Shown here piece after piece: positions 1 to 8,955 of a stretch of DNA of 51,081 nucleotides. The notes under the pieces are model-generated. The model made no database searches, was not told the DNA's origin, and saw only the letters and a program-made list of their open reading frames with translations. Position numbers and translations under genes: made by a program. The stretch spans positions 1-51,081 of the forward strand of contig NZ_JALOCF010000032.1 in NCBI RefSeq assembly GCF_023227905.1, written 5' to 3'. The stretch is from Methylobacter sp. GTDB taxonomy: Bacteria; Pseudomonadota; Gammaproteobacteria; Methylococcales; Methylomonadaceae. Numbering within the stretch: the first letter of the stretch is position 1; every line of letters begins with the position of its first letter.

Positions 1-609
1 CTGGCCGATGCGGACGATCCGTTACAGGCGATACCGATCAATGCGTTATTGCCGCACAGGCTGGCCAGATTATGTGAATTATCAGGCGCCCGTCTGGTGC
101 ATATGAGCACGGATTGCGTGTTCGCCGGAGACAAGGGCGGTTATCGCGAATCCGATCCTTCGGATGCCAAAGATCTTTATGGCAAATCGAAATTTCTGGG
201 TGAAGTGGCTTATCCCCATACCATCACCTTGCGCACGTCCATTATTGGCCACGAGTTGCAAAGCGCGCATGGCCTGGTCGACTGGTTCTTGGCGCAGCAA
301 GGACGCTGTCACGGATTTACACACGCGCTATTTTCCGGATTGCCGACCGTGGCCTTGGCGCAAATCGTCCGCGACCGGGTCATCCCGCGGACTGAGCTAT
401 CCGGCGTGTATCATGTCGCCGCACAGCCTATTTCCAAGTACAATCTGTTGGAATTAATTGCCGAGGTGTATGGCAAGACGATTGAGATCATGTCCAGCGA
501 CCGGTTGGTGATCGACCGGTCGCTCAATGCCGAGCGATTCCGGGAGGCTACAGGCTACATCGCCCCTGGCTGGCCGGAATTAATCGAATTGATGCGTGCA
601 TATAAATAG
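1..609 (+). CDS. RmlD-like SDR, UDP-sugar 4-ketoreductase (5' truncated by window)
   Basis: The reading frame is open to base 1, so the N-terminus with the Rossmann glycine motif is missing. The visible part has the extended-SDR signature STDCVF followed by YGKSK (YxxxK catalytic pair) and ends at ...LIELMRAYK. It resembles the RmlD/dTDP-4-dehydrorhamnose reductase family. The next two genes are a CapE/WbjB-type dehydratase and a WecB-type 2-epimerase, so the inferred role is the middle step of a UDP-2-acetamido-2,6-dideoxy-L-hexose pathway in the cytoplasm. CapF/WbjC enzymes of L-FucNAc synthesis carry a C-terminal cupin domain. This protein ends right after the SDR fold, which fits the cupin-less WbvR type (UDP-L-RhaNAc/L-QuiNAc route) better. 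The exact sugar is inferred. Only 14 bp separate it from the next gene. Confidence 0.8.
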   Translation: MADADDPLQAIPINALLPHRLARLCELSGARLVHMSTDCVFAGDKGGYRESDPSDAKDLYGKSKFLGEVAYPHTITLRTSIIGHELQSAHGLVDWFLAQQGRCHGFTHALFSGLPTVALAQIVRDRVIPRTELSGVYHVAAQPISKYNLLELIAEVYGKTIEIMSSDRLVIDRSLNAERFREATGYIAPGWPELIELMRAYK

Positions 610-623
610 GTTCAGACACACTT

Positions 624-1634
624 ATGTTCAAAGACAAAATATTGATGATAACCGGCGGGACCGGGTCTTTCGGGAATACCGTTCTCAAGCGTTTCCTTTC
701 GACCGATGTCAGTGAAATCCGCATTTTCAGCCGGGATGAAAAAAAACAGGAAGAAATGCGCATCGCCTTAAACGATCCGAAGCTGAAGTTCTACATCGGC
801 GACGTCCGCGACTACGACAGTATCTCTCAGGCGATGAAGAATGTGGATTATGTGTTCCATGCCGCGGCGCTGAAGCAGGTTCCGTCATGCGAATTCTATC
901 CGATGGAAGCCGTGCGCACCAACATCCTGGGCACCGAGAATGTGATGAATGCGGCGGCCGCCAATGGCGTGAAGCGCGTAGTGGTGCTCAGCACGGATAA
1001 AGCGGTGTATCCCATCAACGCGATGGGCATCTCCAAAGCGATGGCGGAGAAGCTGATGGTCGCCAAATCGCGCATGCAGCGCGAAGGCGAGACGGTATTC
1101 TGCGCGACGCGTTACGGCAATGTGATGGCCTCGAGAGGTTCGGTCATTCCGCTGTTCGTCTCGCAGCTTAAGGAAGGTAAGCCGTTGACGGTGACCGACC
1201 CGAACATGACGCGCTTTTTGATGTCGCTGGATGATTCCGTGGACCTGGTGCTCTATGCCTATGAGCATGGTCAGCCGGGGGATATCTTCGTGCAAAAGGC
1301 TCCGGCGTCGACCGTGGCGGATTTGGCGCGCGCCCTCATCGAGATATTCGGCAGTCAGGAACCGGCGCGGATCATTGGCACCCGCCACGGCGAAAAACTG
1401 TTCGAATCGCTGATCTCGCGCGAAGAGATGGCGCACGCGCAAGACATGGGGGGCTATTACCGCATCCCGGCGGATAACCGCGACCTCAATTACGCCAAGT
1501 ATTTCAGCGATGGTGAAGAAGTCATTTCGCATTCCGAGGATTACACCTCCCACAACACCCAGCGACTGAATGTGGAGCAAGTCAAATCGATTTTGCTGAA
1601 ACTGGACTTTATCAAGGAAGCGTTACATGCTTAA
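624..1634 (+). CDS. UDP-GlcNAc 4,6-dehydratase/5-epimerase (CapE/WbjB/WbvB type)
   Basis: 336 residues, the usual length for this polysaccharide SDR family. The NAD(P) motif TGGTGSFG lies at about residues 9-16 and STDKA near 121. The catalytic tyrosine is replaced: MGISK gives an MxxxK motif as in CapE/WbjB/WbpM enzymes. Family members convert UDP-GlcNAc to a 4-keto-6-deoxy intermediate with C5 epimerisation (L-series). It sits between a 4-ketoreductase and a 2-epimerase, with an 8-bp overlap into the latter, giving a three-enzyme UDP-L-FucNAc/L-QuiNAc cassette. Base composition is clearly GC-richer than the genes after 2758. A pure 4,6-dehydratase without epimerase activity is the alternative. 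Confidence 0.88.
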   Translation: MFKDKILMITGGTGSFGNTVLKRFLSTDVSEIRIFSRDEKKQEEMRIALNDPKLKFYIGDVRDYDSISQAMKNVDYVFHAAALKQVPSCEFYPMEAVRTNILGTENVMNAAAANGVKRVVVLSTDKAVYPINAMGISKAMAEKLMVAKSRMQREGETVFCATRYGNVMASRGSVIPLFVSQLKEGKPLTVTDPNMTRFLMSLDDSVDLVLYAYEHGQPGDIFVQKAPASTVADLARALIEIFGSQEPARIIGTRHGEKLFESLISREEMAHAQDMGGYYRIPADNRDLNYAKYFSDGEEVISHSEDYTSHNTQRLNVEQVKSILLKLDFIKEALHA

Positions 1635-2757
1635 GGTGATGACCCTTGTCGGGACGCGTCCCGAACTCATTAAAATGAGCCGCGTGTTTGCCGAGCTCGA
1701 TCGGCACATGCACCATATTCTGGTGCATACCGGGCAGAATTACGATTATGAATTGAACCAGATTTTTTTCGAGGATTTGGGCATTCGAAAACCCGATCAT
1801 TTTCTGGAGGCCGCGGGCGAGAACGCCGCCCAGACCATTGCGCGGGTCATCGAGAAAGCCGATGCCGTGATGGCGCAGGAACAGCCGGATGCGGTGTTGT
1901 TGTATGGCGACACCAATTCGTGCCTGGCCGTTATTGCGGCAAAACGGCGCAAGATCCCGGTATTCCATATGGAAGCCGGTAATCGCTGCTTCGACCAGCG
2001 CGTGCCGGAGGAGCTAAACCGCAAGGTGCTGGATCATTTGTCAGACATCAATCTGGTGCTGACCGAGCATGCGCGCCGTTATCTGATTGCAGAGGGCATT
2101 AGGCCCGAGACGATCATCAAGACCGGATCGCATCTGCGTGAAGTGGTGGATTACTACCTGCCGAAGATTGTCGCATCCGATGTTGTTTCCCGACTGGCAT
2201 TGCAGGAAAAAAAATTCTTCTTGGTCAGCGCGCACCGTGAGGAGAATGTCGATTCACCGGAAGCGCTGCGGGATTTAATGGCTACGCTCAATGCGCTCGC
2301 AAACCAGTACCGCTTCCCGGTTCTGGTTTCCACTCATCCGCGAACGCGTAAACGAATCGAAGAGCTTGGCATGACCTCGTTAGATGACCGCATCATTTTT
2401 GCGAAACCCTTCGGCTTCTTCGACTACATCAAATTACAGATGGCGGCGTTTTGTGTGCTTTCCGACAGTGGAACCCTTACAGAGGAAGCGTCTTTGCTTA
2501 ACCTGCGCGCGATCACCCTGCGCAATGCGCATGAGCGGCCGGAGGGAATGGATGTGGGAACGCTGATCATGAGCGGCTTGAAAAAAGAACGTGTGTTGGA
2601 CGCCGTGGCGATAGTGACGGCTCACTGCCCGGAAACGGCGCGCGCGGTGTTGCCGATTGCCGATTACGAGAATCCTCACGTCTCGACGCAGGTCGTCAGG
2701 GTGGTGGCAAGCTATGTGGATTATATAAACAGGGTGGTGTGGTCTAAGTCTCAGTAA
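1627..2757 (+). CDS. Non-hydrolysing UDP-N-acetylhexosamine 2-epimerase (WecB/CapG/WbvD family)
   Basis: 376 residues, matching the WecB fold. Visible family motifs are GTRPELIK at the N-terminus, VHTGQNYD, YGDTNS, MEAGNR, PEELNRKVLDHLSD, SAHREENVD and SDSGTLTEEA. In this context it should act as the C2 epimerase that turns UDP-2-acetamido-2,6-dideoxy-L-talose or L-RhaNAc into the L-FucNAc or L-QuiNAc form, rather than making UDP-ManNAc. Its start overlaps the dehydratase stop by 8 bp, indicating translational coupling. It is the last gene of the GC-rich block: base composition and codon use change sharply directly downstream. Confidence 0.88.
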   Translation: MLKVMTLVGTRPELIKMSRVFAELDRHMHHILVHTGQNYDYELNQIFFEDLGIRKPDHFLEAAGENAAQTIARVIEKADAVMAQEQPDAVLLYGDTNSCLAVIAAKRRKIPVFHMEAGNRCFDQRVPEELNRKVLDHLSDINLVLTEHARRYLIAEGIRPETIIKTGSHLREVVDYYLPKIVASDVVSRLALQEKKFFLVSAHREENVDSPEALRDLMATLNALANQYRFPVLVSTHPRTRKRIEELGMTSLDDRIIFAKPFGFFDYIKLQMAAFCVLSDSGTLTEEASLLNLRAITLRNAHERPEGMDVGTLIMSGLKKERVLDAVAIVTAHCPETARAVLPIADYENPHVSTQVVRVVASYVDYINRVVWSKSQ

Positions 2758-2819
2758 ATTCAACACCTAATCATTACTAATTAATAAATATTGCAAGCAA
2801 TTAATTAGAGCAGATCGAA

Positions 2820-3419
2820 ATGCCTAATAAATCGGAGATGAGTATGTCAAAACACTTGGTTGAAAAGCCAGATACCCTTAAACAAAATAAACTTAGAGAA
2901 TGGATAAAAATAAAGTTTCTGAGCAATCATCTCCGTCTTTTTCCAATTAACGAAAAAACTTTAGATATCGGTTGTGGTTGGGGGTTTTCAAGAAAGATTA
3001 GTCCCGATTTTTATTTTGTTGATGCAGATGTGGATTGCATCGAATTTTTAAAATCATTGGGTGCAAAAGCATTTTTAGCTGATGTCTCAGCAGAATTGCC
3101 ATTTGATGATGGTTTTTTTGATAACGCCTTCAACCATGATGTTCTAGAGCACCTTGATGAGGATGAATGTTTGTCGCTATTTAAAAAGGTTAACCGTGTT
3201 CTCAAAAAAGGAGGAACCTTTATGATTGTAGTTCCGAATTATAAGGGTTACTTGACGCCGGGAGTTGGACATAAGCGATTTGTGACAGAGAAAGAAATAT
3301 TAGACGCGGCACTACCAACTGGTTTTAAGATGGTTAGGAAATGGCACACTCCTTTCCCCGCATGGATAGGTGATATGTTCTCAGACAACAAACTAGTTTG
3401 TATCTTAGAAAAATTATAA
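2820..3419 (+). CDS. Class I SAM-dependent methyltransferase
   Basis: 199 residues. Motif I is seen as TLDIGCGWGFS (around residues 48-58), an acidic strand end VDADVDCIEF follows, then NHDVLEHL and RVLKKGGTFMIVVPNYKG, the typical Methyltransf_11 layout. It probably methylates a sugar or lipid-linked intermediate of the polysaccharide; the substrate cannot be read from sequence. A second in-frame ATG at 2844 has GGAG at 2834-2837 with 6-base spacing, so translation may really start there. The gene is AT-rich relative to 1-2757 and is isolated by short intergenic stretches with no clear promoter. Confidence 0.8.
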   Translation: MPNKSEMSMSKHLVEKPDTLKQNKLREWIKIKFLSNHLRLFPINEKTLDIGCGWGFSRKISPDFYFVDADVDCIEFLKSLGAKAFLADVSAELPFDDGFFDNAFNHDVLEHLDEDECLSLFKKVNRVLKKGGTFMIVVPNYKGYLTPGVGHKRFVTEKEILDAALPTGFKMVRKWHTPFPAWIGDMFSDNKLVCILEKL

Positions 3420-3546
3420 CTCGTTGGGACAGAGGTCAAACAACCTGACGTTCATTGCTATCATGTAATTTATGGTTGCGCTGTTGCACAGAATCCATGC
3501 AACACCAATACGAGATATGATTTATTTGTAAGAGTTGGAGTGCTAT

Positions 3547-4731
3547 TTGAAAATCATTATAATTCATGAAGTAAGTTATCTGGATAAACCGGTTTATGAA
3601 TATCAGGACTTTGCTGAAAGGTTGGCGACGAGAGGGCATGAGGTCACCGTCATCGATTTTTGCGAATATCAGCAAAGCGAATTAGCCTGTCGCAAAGTGA
3701 GTCGTACCGGACAGGGTGAGGTGCAGTTGATCAGCCTTCCAAATAATGGGGTACCGATACTCAAGTATCTGATAGCCAGATTTCAATTTCCCCATCTACT
3801 CAAGCGTGTTATTCATGAACAAGGCGCTGATGCCGTATTGCTATATTCGGTATTTATTAATGGCACGGGAGCGGTTGCAATGTGCCGCGAACTTGGTATT
3901 CCCGTAGTTTATCGGGCGCTTGATGCGTATCACCGCCTGCGAAATAATCGTTTTCAATCCTGGTTGCTGCTTCAAAGTGAGAAGTATATATACCTGAATG
4001 TAAATACCCTCTCGGTTACTAATGAGCAAATGGGGCGGTATATCAGGGAGCTGGTACCGGAAGGTAAAATTGCACCTGTGCATGTAACCGACCATGGCGT
4101 CGATACGAATCACTTTCGCCGTATTGAATTTGATGCTGAGCTTGCAGCAGAATTAACAATCGATCCCAATGATTTTATTTGTTTGTTTCTAGGCACAACT
4201 TACAGTTTTAGCCGTTTGGATAGGCTTGTCCTTCATGTTAATAACTTACGTCAAGCCATACCGAATTTTAAATTACTAATACTGGGTTCTGGAGAACTTG
4301 ATGAGTCGATACGTCTAGCCGCAGTTGATGCGGGCGTTAGTGATTATGTACTACAGCCCGGGATGATTTCATATAAAGAGTTGCCTTCGTATCTATCTCT
4401 CGCCAAAATCGCAATCTGCCCATTCGAAATTAACGATATCACGCGAGACATTATTCCGATCAAAATGCTACAGTATCTTGCTGCTGAGTTGCCTGTCATA
4501 GCTACGCCTTTGCCCGACTTGTACCGTAAAATTCCGCATGAGAAAAGCGGTGTGTTTTATTCTGCGACAGATGAGACGGAGAGTTTTGTTGAGATGTTAG
4601 TCCACATAGTAACGTCAATCGATGCTGCTGCTATTGGTGTGAGAGCTCGGCGTTATGTTTCAGACCACCATTCCATGGATCGTGTCATTGCCGAACTAGA
4701 AAATTTGCTGGAGGGCAAATGGAGTATTTGA
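3547..4731 (+). CDS. GT4-family (GT-B fold) glycosyltransferase
   Basis: I choose the TTG at 3547 because it has GGAG at 3537-3540 with 6-base spacing and gives the typical N-terminus MKIIIIHEV; an in-frame TTG at 3535 would overlap that Shine-Dalgarno sequence. About 394 residues. The N-terminal half has YEYQDFAERLATRGHEVTV, typical for GT4 acceptor domains. The C-terminal half has LFLGTTYSFSRLD, LLILGSGELD, the nucleotide-sugar-binding stretch around CPFEINDITRDIIPIKMLQYLAAELPVI and a closing DRVIAELENLL. It is expected to act at the cytoplasmic face of the inner membrane adding one sugar to a lipid-linked glycan. Donor and acceptor are unknown. It overlaps the next gene by 13 bp. Confidence 0.82.
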   Translation: MKIIIIHEVSYLDKPVYEYQDFAERLATRGHEVTVIDFCEYQQSELACRKVSRTGQGEVQLISLPNNGVPILKYLIARFQFPHLLKRVIHEQGADAVLLYSVFINGTGAVAMCRELGIPVVYRALDAYHRLRNNRFQSWLLLQSEKYIYLNVNTLSVTNEQMGRYIRELVPEGKIAPVHVTDHGVDTNHFRRIEFDAELAAELTIDPNDFICLFLGTTYSFSRLDRLVLHVNNLRQAIPNFKLLILGSGELDESIRLAAVDAGVSDYVLQPGMISYKELPSYLSLAKIAICPFEINDITRDIIPIKMLQYLAAELPVIATPLPDLYRKIPHEKSGVFYSATDETESFVEMLVHIVTSIDAAAIGVRARRYVSDHHSMDRVIAELENLLEGKWSI

Positions 4732-5084
4732 TGCTTGTGCTCGTTACCTGTATGACATTGGGTAGCCAGCTAGTGCTAAAAAAAGCGATCAATGTAATTG
4801 GTCCGTTGATGCAAAGCGACAAGATTGCATTTTTGATTGCTGCAATTACCTCGCCGTACGTGATTATGGCTATTGTGATGCAAGGCTTAGGTTTTATTTT
4901 TTGGATGTTTGTATTGAGCAGAATGAAGCTTGGCATCGCTTTTGGATTGTCTGGTTCGTTCTTTTATTTGTTGATGGCACTATCGAGTTGGTATTTATAT
5001 GGCGAGCGGTTGTCTACACAGCAATGGGCTGGTTTACTGTTGATAAGTTCTGGAGTATTGCTTATGACATGGTCTAAATCGTGA
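4719..5084 (+). CDS. Small multidrug-resistance (SMR/ArnE-like) membrane protein, putative lipid-sugar flippase
   Basis: 121 residues with four hydrophobic segments (about 1-20, 36-62, 69-88, 98-117) and the SMR/EamA-like C-terminus GERLSTQQWAGLLLISSGV. Size and topology match ArnE/ArnF subunits, which move undecaprenyl-phosphate-aminoarabinose across the inner membrane. It overlaps the preceding GT4 gene and shares a GTGA overlap with the 845-residue membrane protein that follows. GGAGG lies at 4710-4714. A DPM1-like GT2 comes two genes later, so it probably takes the GtrA flippase role in a three-component glycosylation system. A drug or osmolyte exporter is much less likely here. Confidence 0.72.
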   Translation: MEYLMLVLVTCMTLGSQLVLKKAINVIGPLMQSDKIAFLIAAITSPYVIMAIVMQGLGFIFWMFVLSRMKLGIAFGLSGSFFYLLMALSSWYLYGERLSTQQWAGLLLISSGVLLMTWSKS

Positions 5085-7618
5085 TTGTAGGTGTAAATAA
5101 TTTAAAGTTTTCTATTTGTTTTGCTGCTATGGGTGCTGTGCTGGCATTTATTATGTTCTTTTGGCTTGCATTGAAATCCCCGGGACACTTGTATATTGAA
5201 ATGTCGAACGACAATGGGGGCGAGGGGCAAGTTTACGTTGATTCCGGAAAAGGATATAGACCGGAAGGCGGCAAGACATTCGCGTTGATGCCGGATGGCA
5301 AAATTCATACTTATGGAATAGACATAAGATCTTCCATACCAAACGCCATACGAGTGGATCCGGGAGCAACCGCTGGAAATATTAAAATAGGCAAAGTAAC
5401 GTTTGAAAACCCTTTATTTGTTCGACAGTTTTCTTGTGATGATATTCGCCTGCTCCATGCTCTTAGGCCTGTTCAGGCTGGCGTCGGCAATTGTGTGTTA
5501 ACAGCAGATCAGGGAGATCCCTATTTTGATTTTGATGTTGTTGCAAGTAGGTCACTCAACCTTCGTCATATTAAATGGCAAGCAATTGCGGAGGCGTTCG
5601 CATATGCAGCGATTACTTTTTTACTGATAGTTGAGGTCAGTAGGAGGCCTAACTGTCAAGCTACAAGCAAGGAGAAATGGCTGACTAATACGCGCTGTAT
5701 GCGTTTATACGCGATTTTAGCATTTGGATTTATCTCCTTCATTTTTCTGAATTTGCATGTTTCCTCAATTGATGAGTGGAAAAACTACGTATCAACTGAT
5801 ATACGTAGCGGAATTATATTTGGGTTCTCTCGACCAGTTCGTAGTGATGAGTGGCGGGAACAAACCCCTTTTTATGCCTCGCAGACCGCCCATGGATTTG
5901 CATTAAATAACCCAAGCCTTGGTGCGAAGAATGTTACTTTAGCTGCCACTGTTCCGGTAAAAGGGATATACGGATACACTCAACCCAGATTCTGGGGATT
6001 CTATTTAATGGAATTCGAAAGGGGGTTTTCATGGCTATACGCGTGGCGAGTATTTGGTTTGGTGCTGTCGGGATTTATCCTCTTCTCGATTTTGACCAAG
6101 GGTGACTTTTGGCTGTCGCTAACTGGATCGGTCTGGATATCGCTGTCACCATTTATGCAGTGGTGGTTCGGGACAAATCTTCCTGATATGGTGATAGGCT
6201 TTGCTGGTGGTGTTTCGTCTCTCTACCTGTTACTGCGTTCCGCATCATTGCGCACCCTAATTCTTGCTTCAGTAGCCCTGTTTTTCGCAGGCATCTCTTT
6301 TGTATCAGCTCTTTATCCGGCTTTTTTGCTCCCTCTCTTTTACTTGGCTCTTTTCCTCGTTGGTGGCCTGAGTTTTCGAGATAGGTTGGATCGTTCGTTT
6401 ATTAATCAATGGCGGCAAAAAACTCCTTTTTTACTGCTGGCCATCGGCGGCATATTATGGATTTTGGCGGTATGGCATCATCAATCAAGCGGAATCATTG
6501 ATTTGGTGCAAAACAGTGTATACCCAGGGAAAAGAATAGCTTTGGGTGGGGACATGTCCTTTTCTTCACTGCTCTCGGGATTGTTTAGCCCCTTTCTTCG
6601 TGTAGATCAATTTCCATTGGAATTAGGAAATGTTTGTAATGCATCTAACTTCCTTTTGTTGTTTCCTTTGGCTTGGATGGTCATGTTGAGACGCTATCAA
6701 AAAACGCGGCAATTTGATCCACTGGCTCTAGCAATCTCTTTCTATATTTTGCTCATGCTCGTGTGGATGTTTGTTGGATACCCAGAGTGGATAGCCAAAA
6801 TCACTAAGATGAGCATGTCCCCTCCTCTTAGATCACTTTTGGGATTGGGATTGGCAAGTATCTTAGTTACAGTGATCGTTTTTGCAGAACACGTTTCTGA
6901 ATCCAACCCATTAATCGGGAAAACGGAGAATACAGCTAGATTGCTAATGTTTTCGGTATCTTTGGTAGCCAGTATCTGCATCGCATTGTGGCTTCGAAGT
7001 TATTACCCAGAGTATGTGACATGGAGAATGTTGGTATTATTACTACCAGTGCTGGCGTTATGGTTCTGCAGCTATTTAATTGGCGCGAGAGAGTGGTTGG
7101 TTGTCATTACTATACCTTTGGTTTTGCCTGGCATTGCCGTAAATCCTTTGGCGCATGGCGTGTCTTCATTGAAAAATGCGGAATTGTCAAGCTTTCTAAT
7201 GGAGGATCAGTTGCTTGGAGAAACAAGATGGCTGGTAATTCCTGATCTTCAATACCCACAGTACTTTAAAGCAAACGGCGCAATGGTTTGGAATGGTACA
7301 AGGTTTATTTCTGATCCCGGTGAGATGAGAATACTTGACCCAACTGACCGCTATCGTGATGTCTGGAATCGATACGCACACTTTGGAGTTTCACCATTGC
7401 CGCTAGGTTCTCCAGCAGAGTTTGAATTAATATATGCAGATTCAGTAATGTTAAAGGTTGATTTATGCTCGGAAGCAGTTAGCTCGCTTGGGATTAATCG
7501 ATTTGCTTTCTTAACACAACCGGGATTAGACCAATTTCCATGTCTTGAACTACTTCGACATGGCCCAGTGGCTGGTACTTGGTTGTATAAGAAAAAAGAT
7601 ACAGTCGGAGGGGTGTAA
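5081..7618 (+). CDS. Large polytopic membrane protein, putative GT-C glycosyltransferase (GtrC-like)
   Basis: 845 residues starting at GTG 5081 (GTGA overlap with the SMR gene). One transmembrane segment (about 10-32) is followed by a soluble stretch of some 130 residues, presumably periplasmic, then at least ten further hydrophobic segments from about 167 to 690 and a C-terminal soluble tail. RPVRSDEW at residues 251-258, on the first long loop, is a motif I associate with uncharacterised bacterial GT-C-like membrane proteins. GT-C enzymes use polyprenyl-phosphate sugars in the periplasm. The flanking flippase-like and polyprenyl-phosphate GT2 genes supply exactly such a donor, so transfer of a sugar onto O-antigen or another periplasmic acceptor is inferred. 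The gene is AT-rich; TAATG links it to the next gene. Confidence 0.62.
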   Translation: MIVGVNNLKFSICFAAMGAVLAFIMFFWLALKSPGHLYIEMSNDNGGEGQVYVDSGKGYRPEGGKTFALMPDGKIHTYGIDIRSSIPNAIRVDPGATAGNIKIGKVTFENPLFVRQFSCDDIRLLHALRPVQAGVGNCVLTADQGDPYFDFDVVASRSLNLRHIKWQAIAEAFAYAAITFLLIVEVSRRPNCQATSKEKWLTNTRCMRLYAILAFGFISFIFLNLHVSSIDEWKNYVSTDIRSGIIFGFSRPVRSDEWREQTPFYASQTAHGFALNNPSLGAKNVTLAATVPVKGIYGYTQPRFWGFYLMEFERGFSWLYAWRVFGLVLSGFILFSILTKGDFWLSLTGSVWISLSPFMQWWFGTNLPDMVIGFAGGVSSLYLLLRSASLRTLILASVALFFAGISFVSALYPAFLLPLFYLALFLVGGLSFRDRLDRSFINQWRQKTPFLLLAIGGILWILAVWHHQSSGIIDLVQNSVYPGKRIALGGDMSFSSLLSGLFSPFLRVDQFPLELGNVCNASNFLLLFPLAWMVMLRRYQKTRQFDPLALAISFYILLMLVWMFVGYPEWIAKITKMSMSPPLRSLLGLGLASILVTVIVFAEHVSESNPLIGKTENTARLLMFSVSLVASICIALWLRSYYPEYVTWRMLVLLLPVLALWFCSYLIGAREWLVVITIPLVLPGIAVNPLAHGVSSLKNAELSSFLMEDQLLGETRWLVIPDLQYPQYFKANGAMVWNGTRFISDPGEMRILDPTDRYRDVWNRYAHFGVSPLPLGSPAEFELIYADSVMLKVDLCSEAVSSLGINRFAFLTQPGLDQFPCLELLRHGPVAGTWLYKKKDTVGGV

Positions 7619-8598
7619 TGATTGGACAAGGCAACTTGCAAACAAGGACAGCAGTGATTATTCCCTGCTATAAAGTAAAGGAATCTGTCCTTCGTGTGAT
7701 TGGTGAAATTGGTTCGGAAGTCGACGCTATTTTTGTAGTAGACGATTGTTGCCCTGAAGGGACAGGCGATTATGTCTCGGAGTTTTGTCTGGATCGACGA
7801 GTGGTTGTAATCAGGCATGTTATTAACCAAGGTGTTGGCGGCGCGGTTCTCTCGGGTTACCAGGCTGCTCTGGAGGCAGATTGTGATGTGATGGTCAAAC
7901 TTGATGGTGATGGTCAAATGGATCCGTCTCTAATTCGTAAGTTTGTCACGCCGATTGCGAGAGGAGACGCTGACTACACCAAGGGAAATCGTTTCTTCGA
8001 TTTGGAAACAATCAAGTCAATGCCAACCATTAGATTATTTGGCAATGCAGTTTTGTCATTTATTACCAAATTTTCTTCGGGCTATTACCATGTTTTTGAT
8101 CCAACGAATGGCTATACCGCAATTTCGTCAACAGCGGCACGAATGTTGCCATTTTCCAAGATAAATCGGCGATACTTTTTCGAGTCTGATATGTTGTTCC
8201 GCCTAAACACGATCGGTGCCGTAGTTGTCGATGTTCCAATGGCTGCGATATACGGTGATGAAGTTTCAAATTTGCATATACGGAAAATATTGTTGCCCTT
8301 TTTGAAAGGACATATATTAAATTGTTCAAAGAGGGTGTTTTACAGCTATTTTTTGCGCGGGTTTTCAATTGCGAGCCTAGAGTTAGTGGTCGGCTCTGCA
8401 CTACTTGCGTTTGGGGTTGGATATGGCATTTATGCTTGGCATTCTGCTGCAATGGAGGGAGCTTTTGCTAGCAGTGGCAATGTTATGCTCTCGGCTCTGC
8501 CAGTCATTTTGGGCGTGCAGCTCATGCTTTCTTTCTTGCATTATGACATTGAAAATGTACCTAAAATATCGCTTACTCGTTTATTCAGACTTGATTAA
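7618..8598 (+). CDS. DPM1/GtrB-like GT2, polyprenyl-phosphate glycosyltransferase
   Basis: 326 residues. The GT2 catalytic domain occupies about residues 8-215: AVIIPCYKVK, VVDDCCPEGTGDYV, NQGVGGAVLSGY and the metal-binding KLDGDGQMDP (DxD-like). FFESDMLFRL follows, then two or three C-terminal transmembrane helices (from about 240). This is the arrangement of DPM synthase/GtrB proteins, which load a sugar on undecaprenyl phosphate. Its start codon overlaps the previous stop (TAATG), showing tight coupling with the SMR protein and the GT-C-like protein. The sugar is unknown. Confidence 0.82.
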   Translation: MIGQGNLQTRTAVIIPCYKVKESVLRVIGEIGSEVDAIFVVDDCCPEGTGDYVSEFCLDRRVVVIRHVINQGVGGAVLSGYQAALEADCDVMVKLDGDGQMDPSLIRKFVTPIARGDADYTKGNRFFDLETIKSMPTIRLFGNAVLSFITKFSSGYYHVFDPTNGYTAISSTAARMLPFSKINRRYFFESDMLFRLNTIGAVVVDVPMAAIYGDEVSNLHIRKILLPFLKGHILNCSKRVFYSYFLRGFSIASLELVVGSALLAFGVGYGIYAWHSAAMEGAFASSGNVMLSALPVILGVQLMLSFLHYDIENVPKISLTRLFRLD

Positions 8599-8660
8599 TC
8601 TTTTGCGGATTTTATTGGACAGGGCCACGTTCGTGATTGGTTGGAATTTTCTGTGGCTGT

Positions 8661-8941
8661 ATGGCAAGAATAGACTTACACCAAAGCTGGCCAGAATATC
8701 CGAGTCGCGGTAACCATCGTCAATTGGAACGGCGGTCAGTTCCTTGAGCGAAGCCACGCTTCATTGATGGTTCAGACGGTAAAGTGGCACAAGATCATTC
8801 TGGTTGATAACTCGAATTTGGACAGATCGCTTGAGATCGCTCGGATTAATACCGATATTTTCGTCGAACTGTGCTGGCTGGAAACGCTTTTTTGTTGCGA
8901 TAGACTCTAATCCTGAATTCGATGTGTTCAGCGGCCTTTAA
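8661..8941 (+). pseudogene. Decayed GT2 glycosyltransferase remnant
   Basis: The 357-base gap between two glycosyltransferase genes is not empty. Frame 1 from about 8701 reads VAVTIVNWNGGQFLERSHAS, then IILVDNSN and DRSLEIARI, the unmistakable N-terminal strand-helix-strand of a GT2 enzyme, and stops at 8908. The +1 frame continues as RFFVAIDSNPEFDVFSGL to a stop at 8939. A possible original start is ATG 8661, which would need a frameshift to reach the GT2 frame. No metal-binding DxD region or C-terminal half survives, so this is a dead fragment, probably left when the locus exchanged glycosyltransferase genes. Confidence 0.75.
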
Positions 8942-8955
8942 ATTTCGTGTGAATA

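Noticed and set aside
885..1580. 231-codon open frame on the - strand
   Set aside because: Antisense to the CapE/WbjB-like gene, His/Arg-rich, no ribosome site or family motif.
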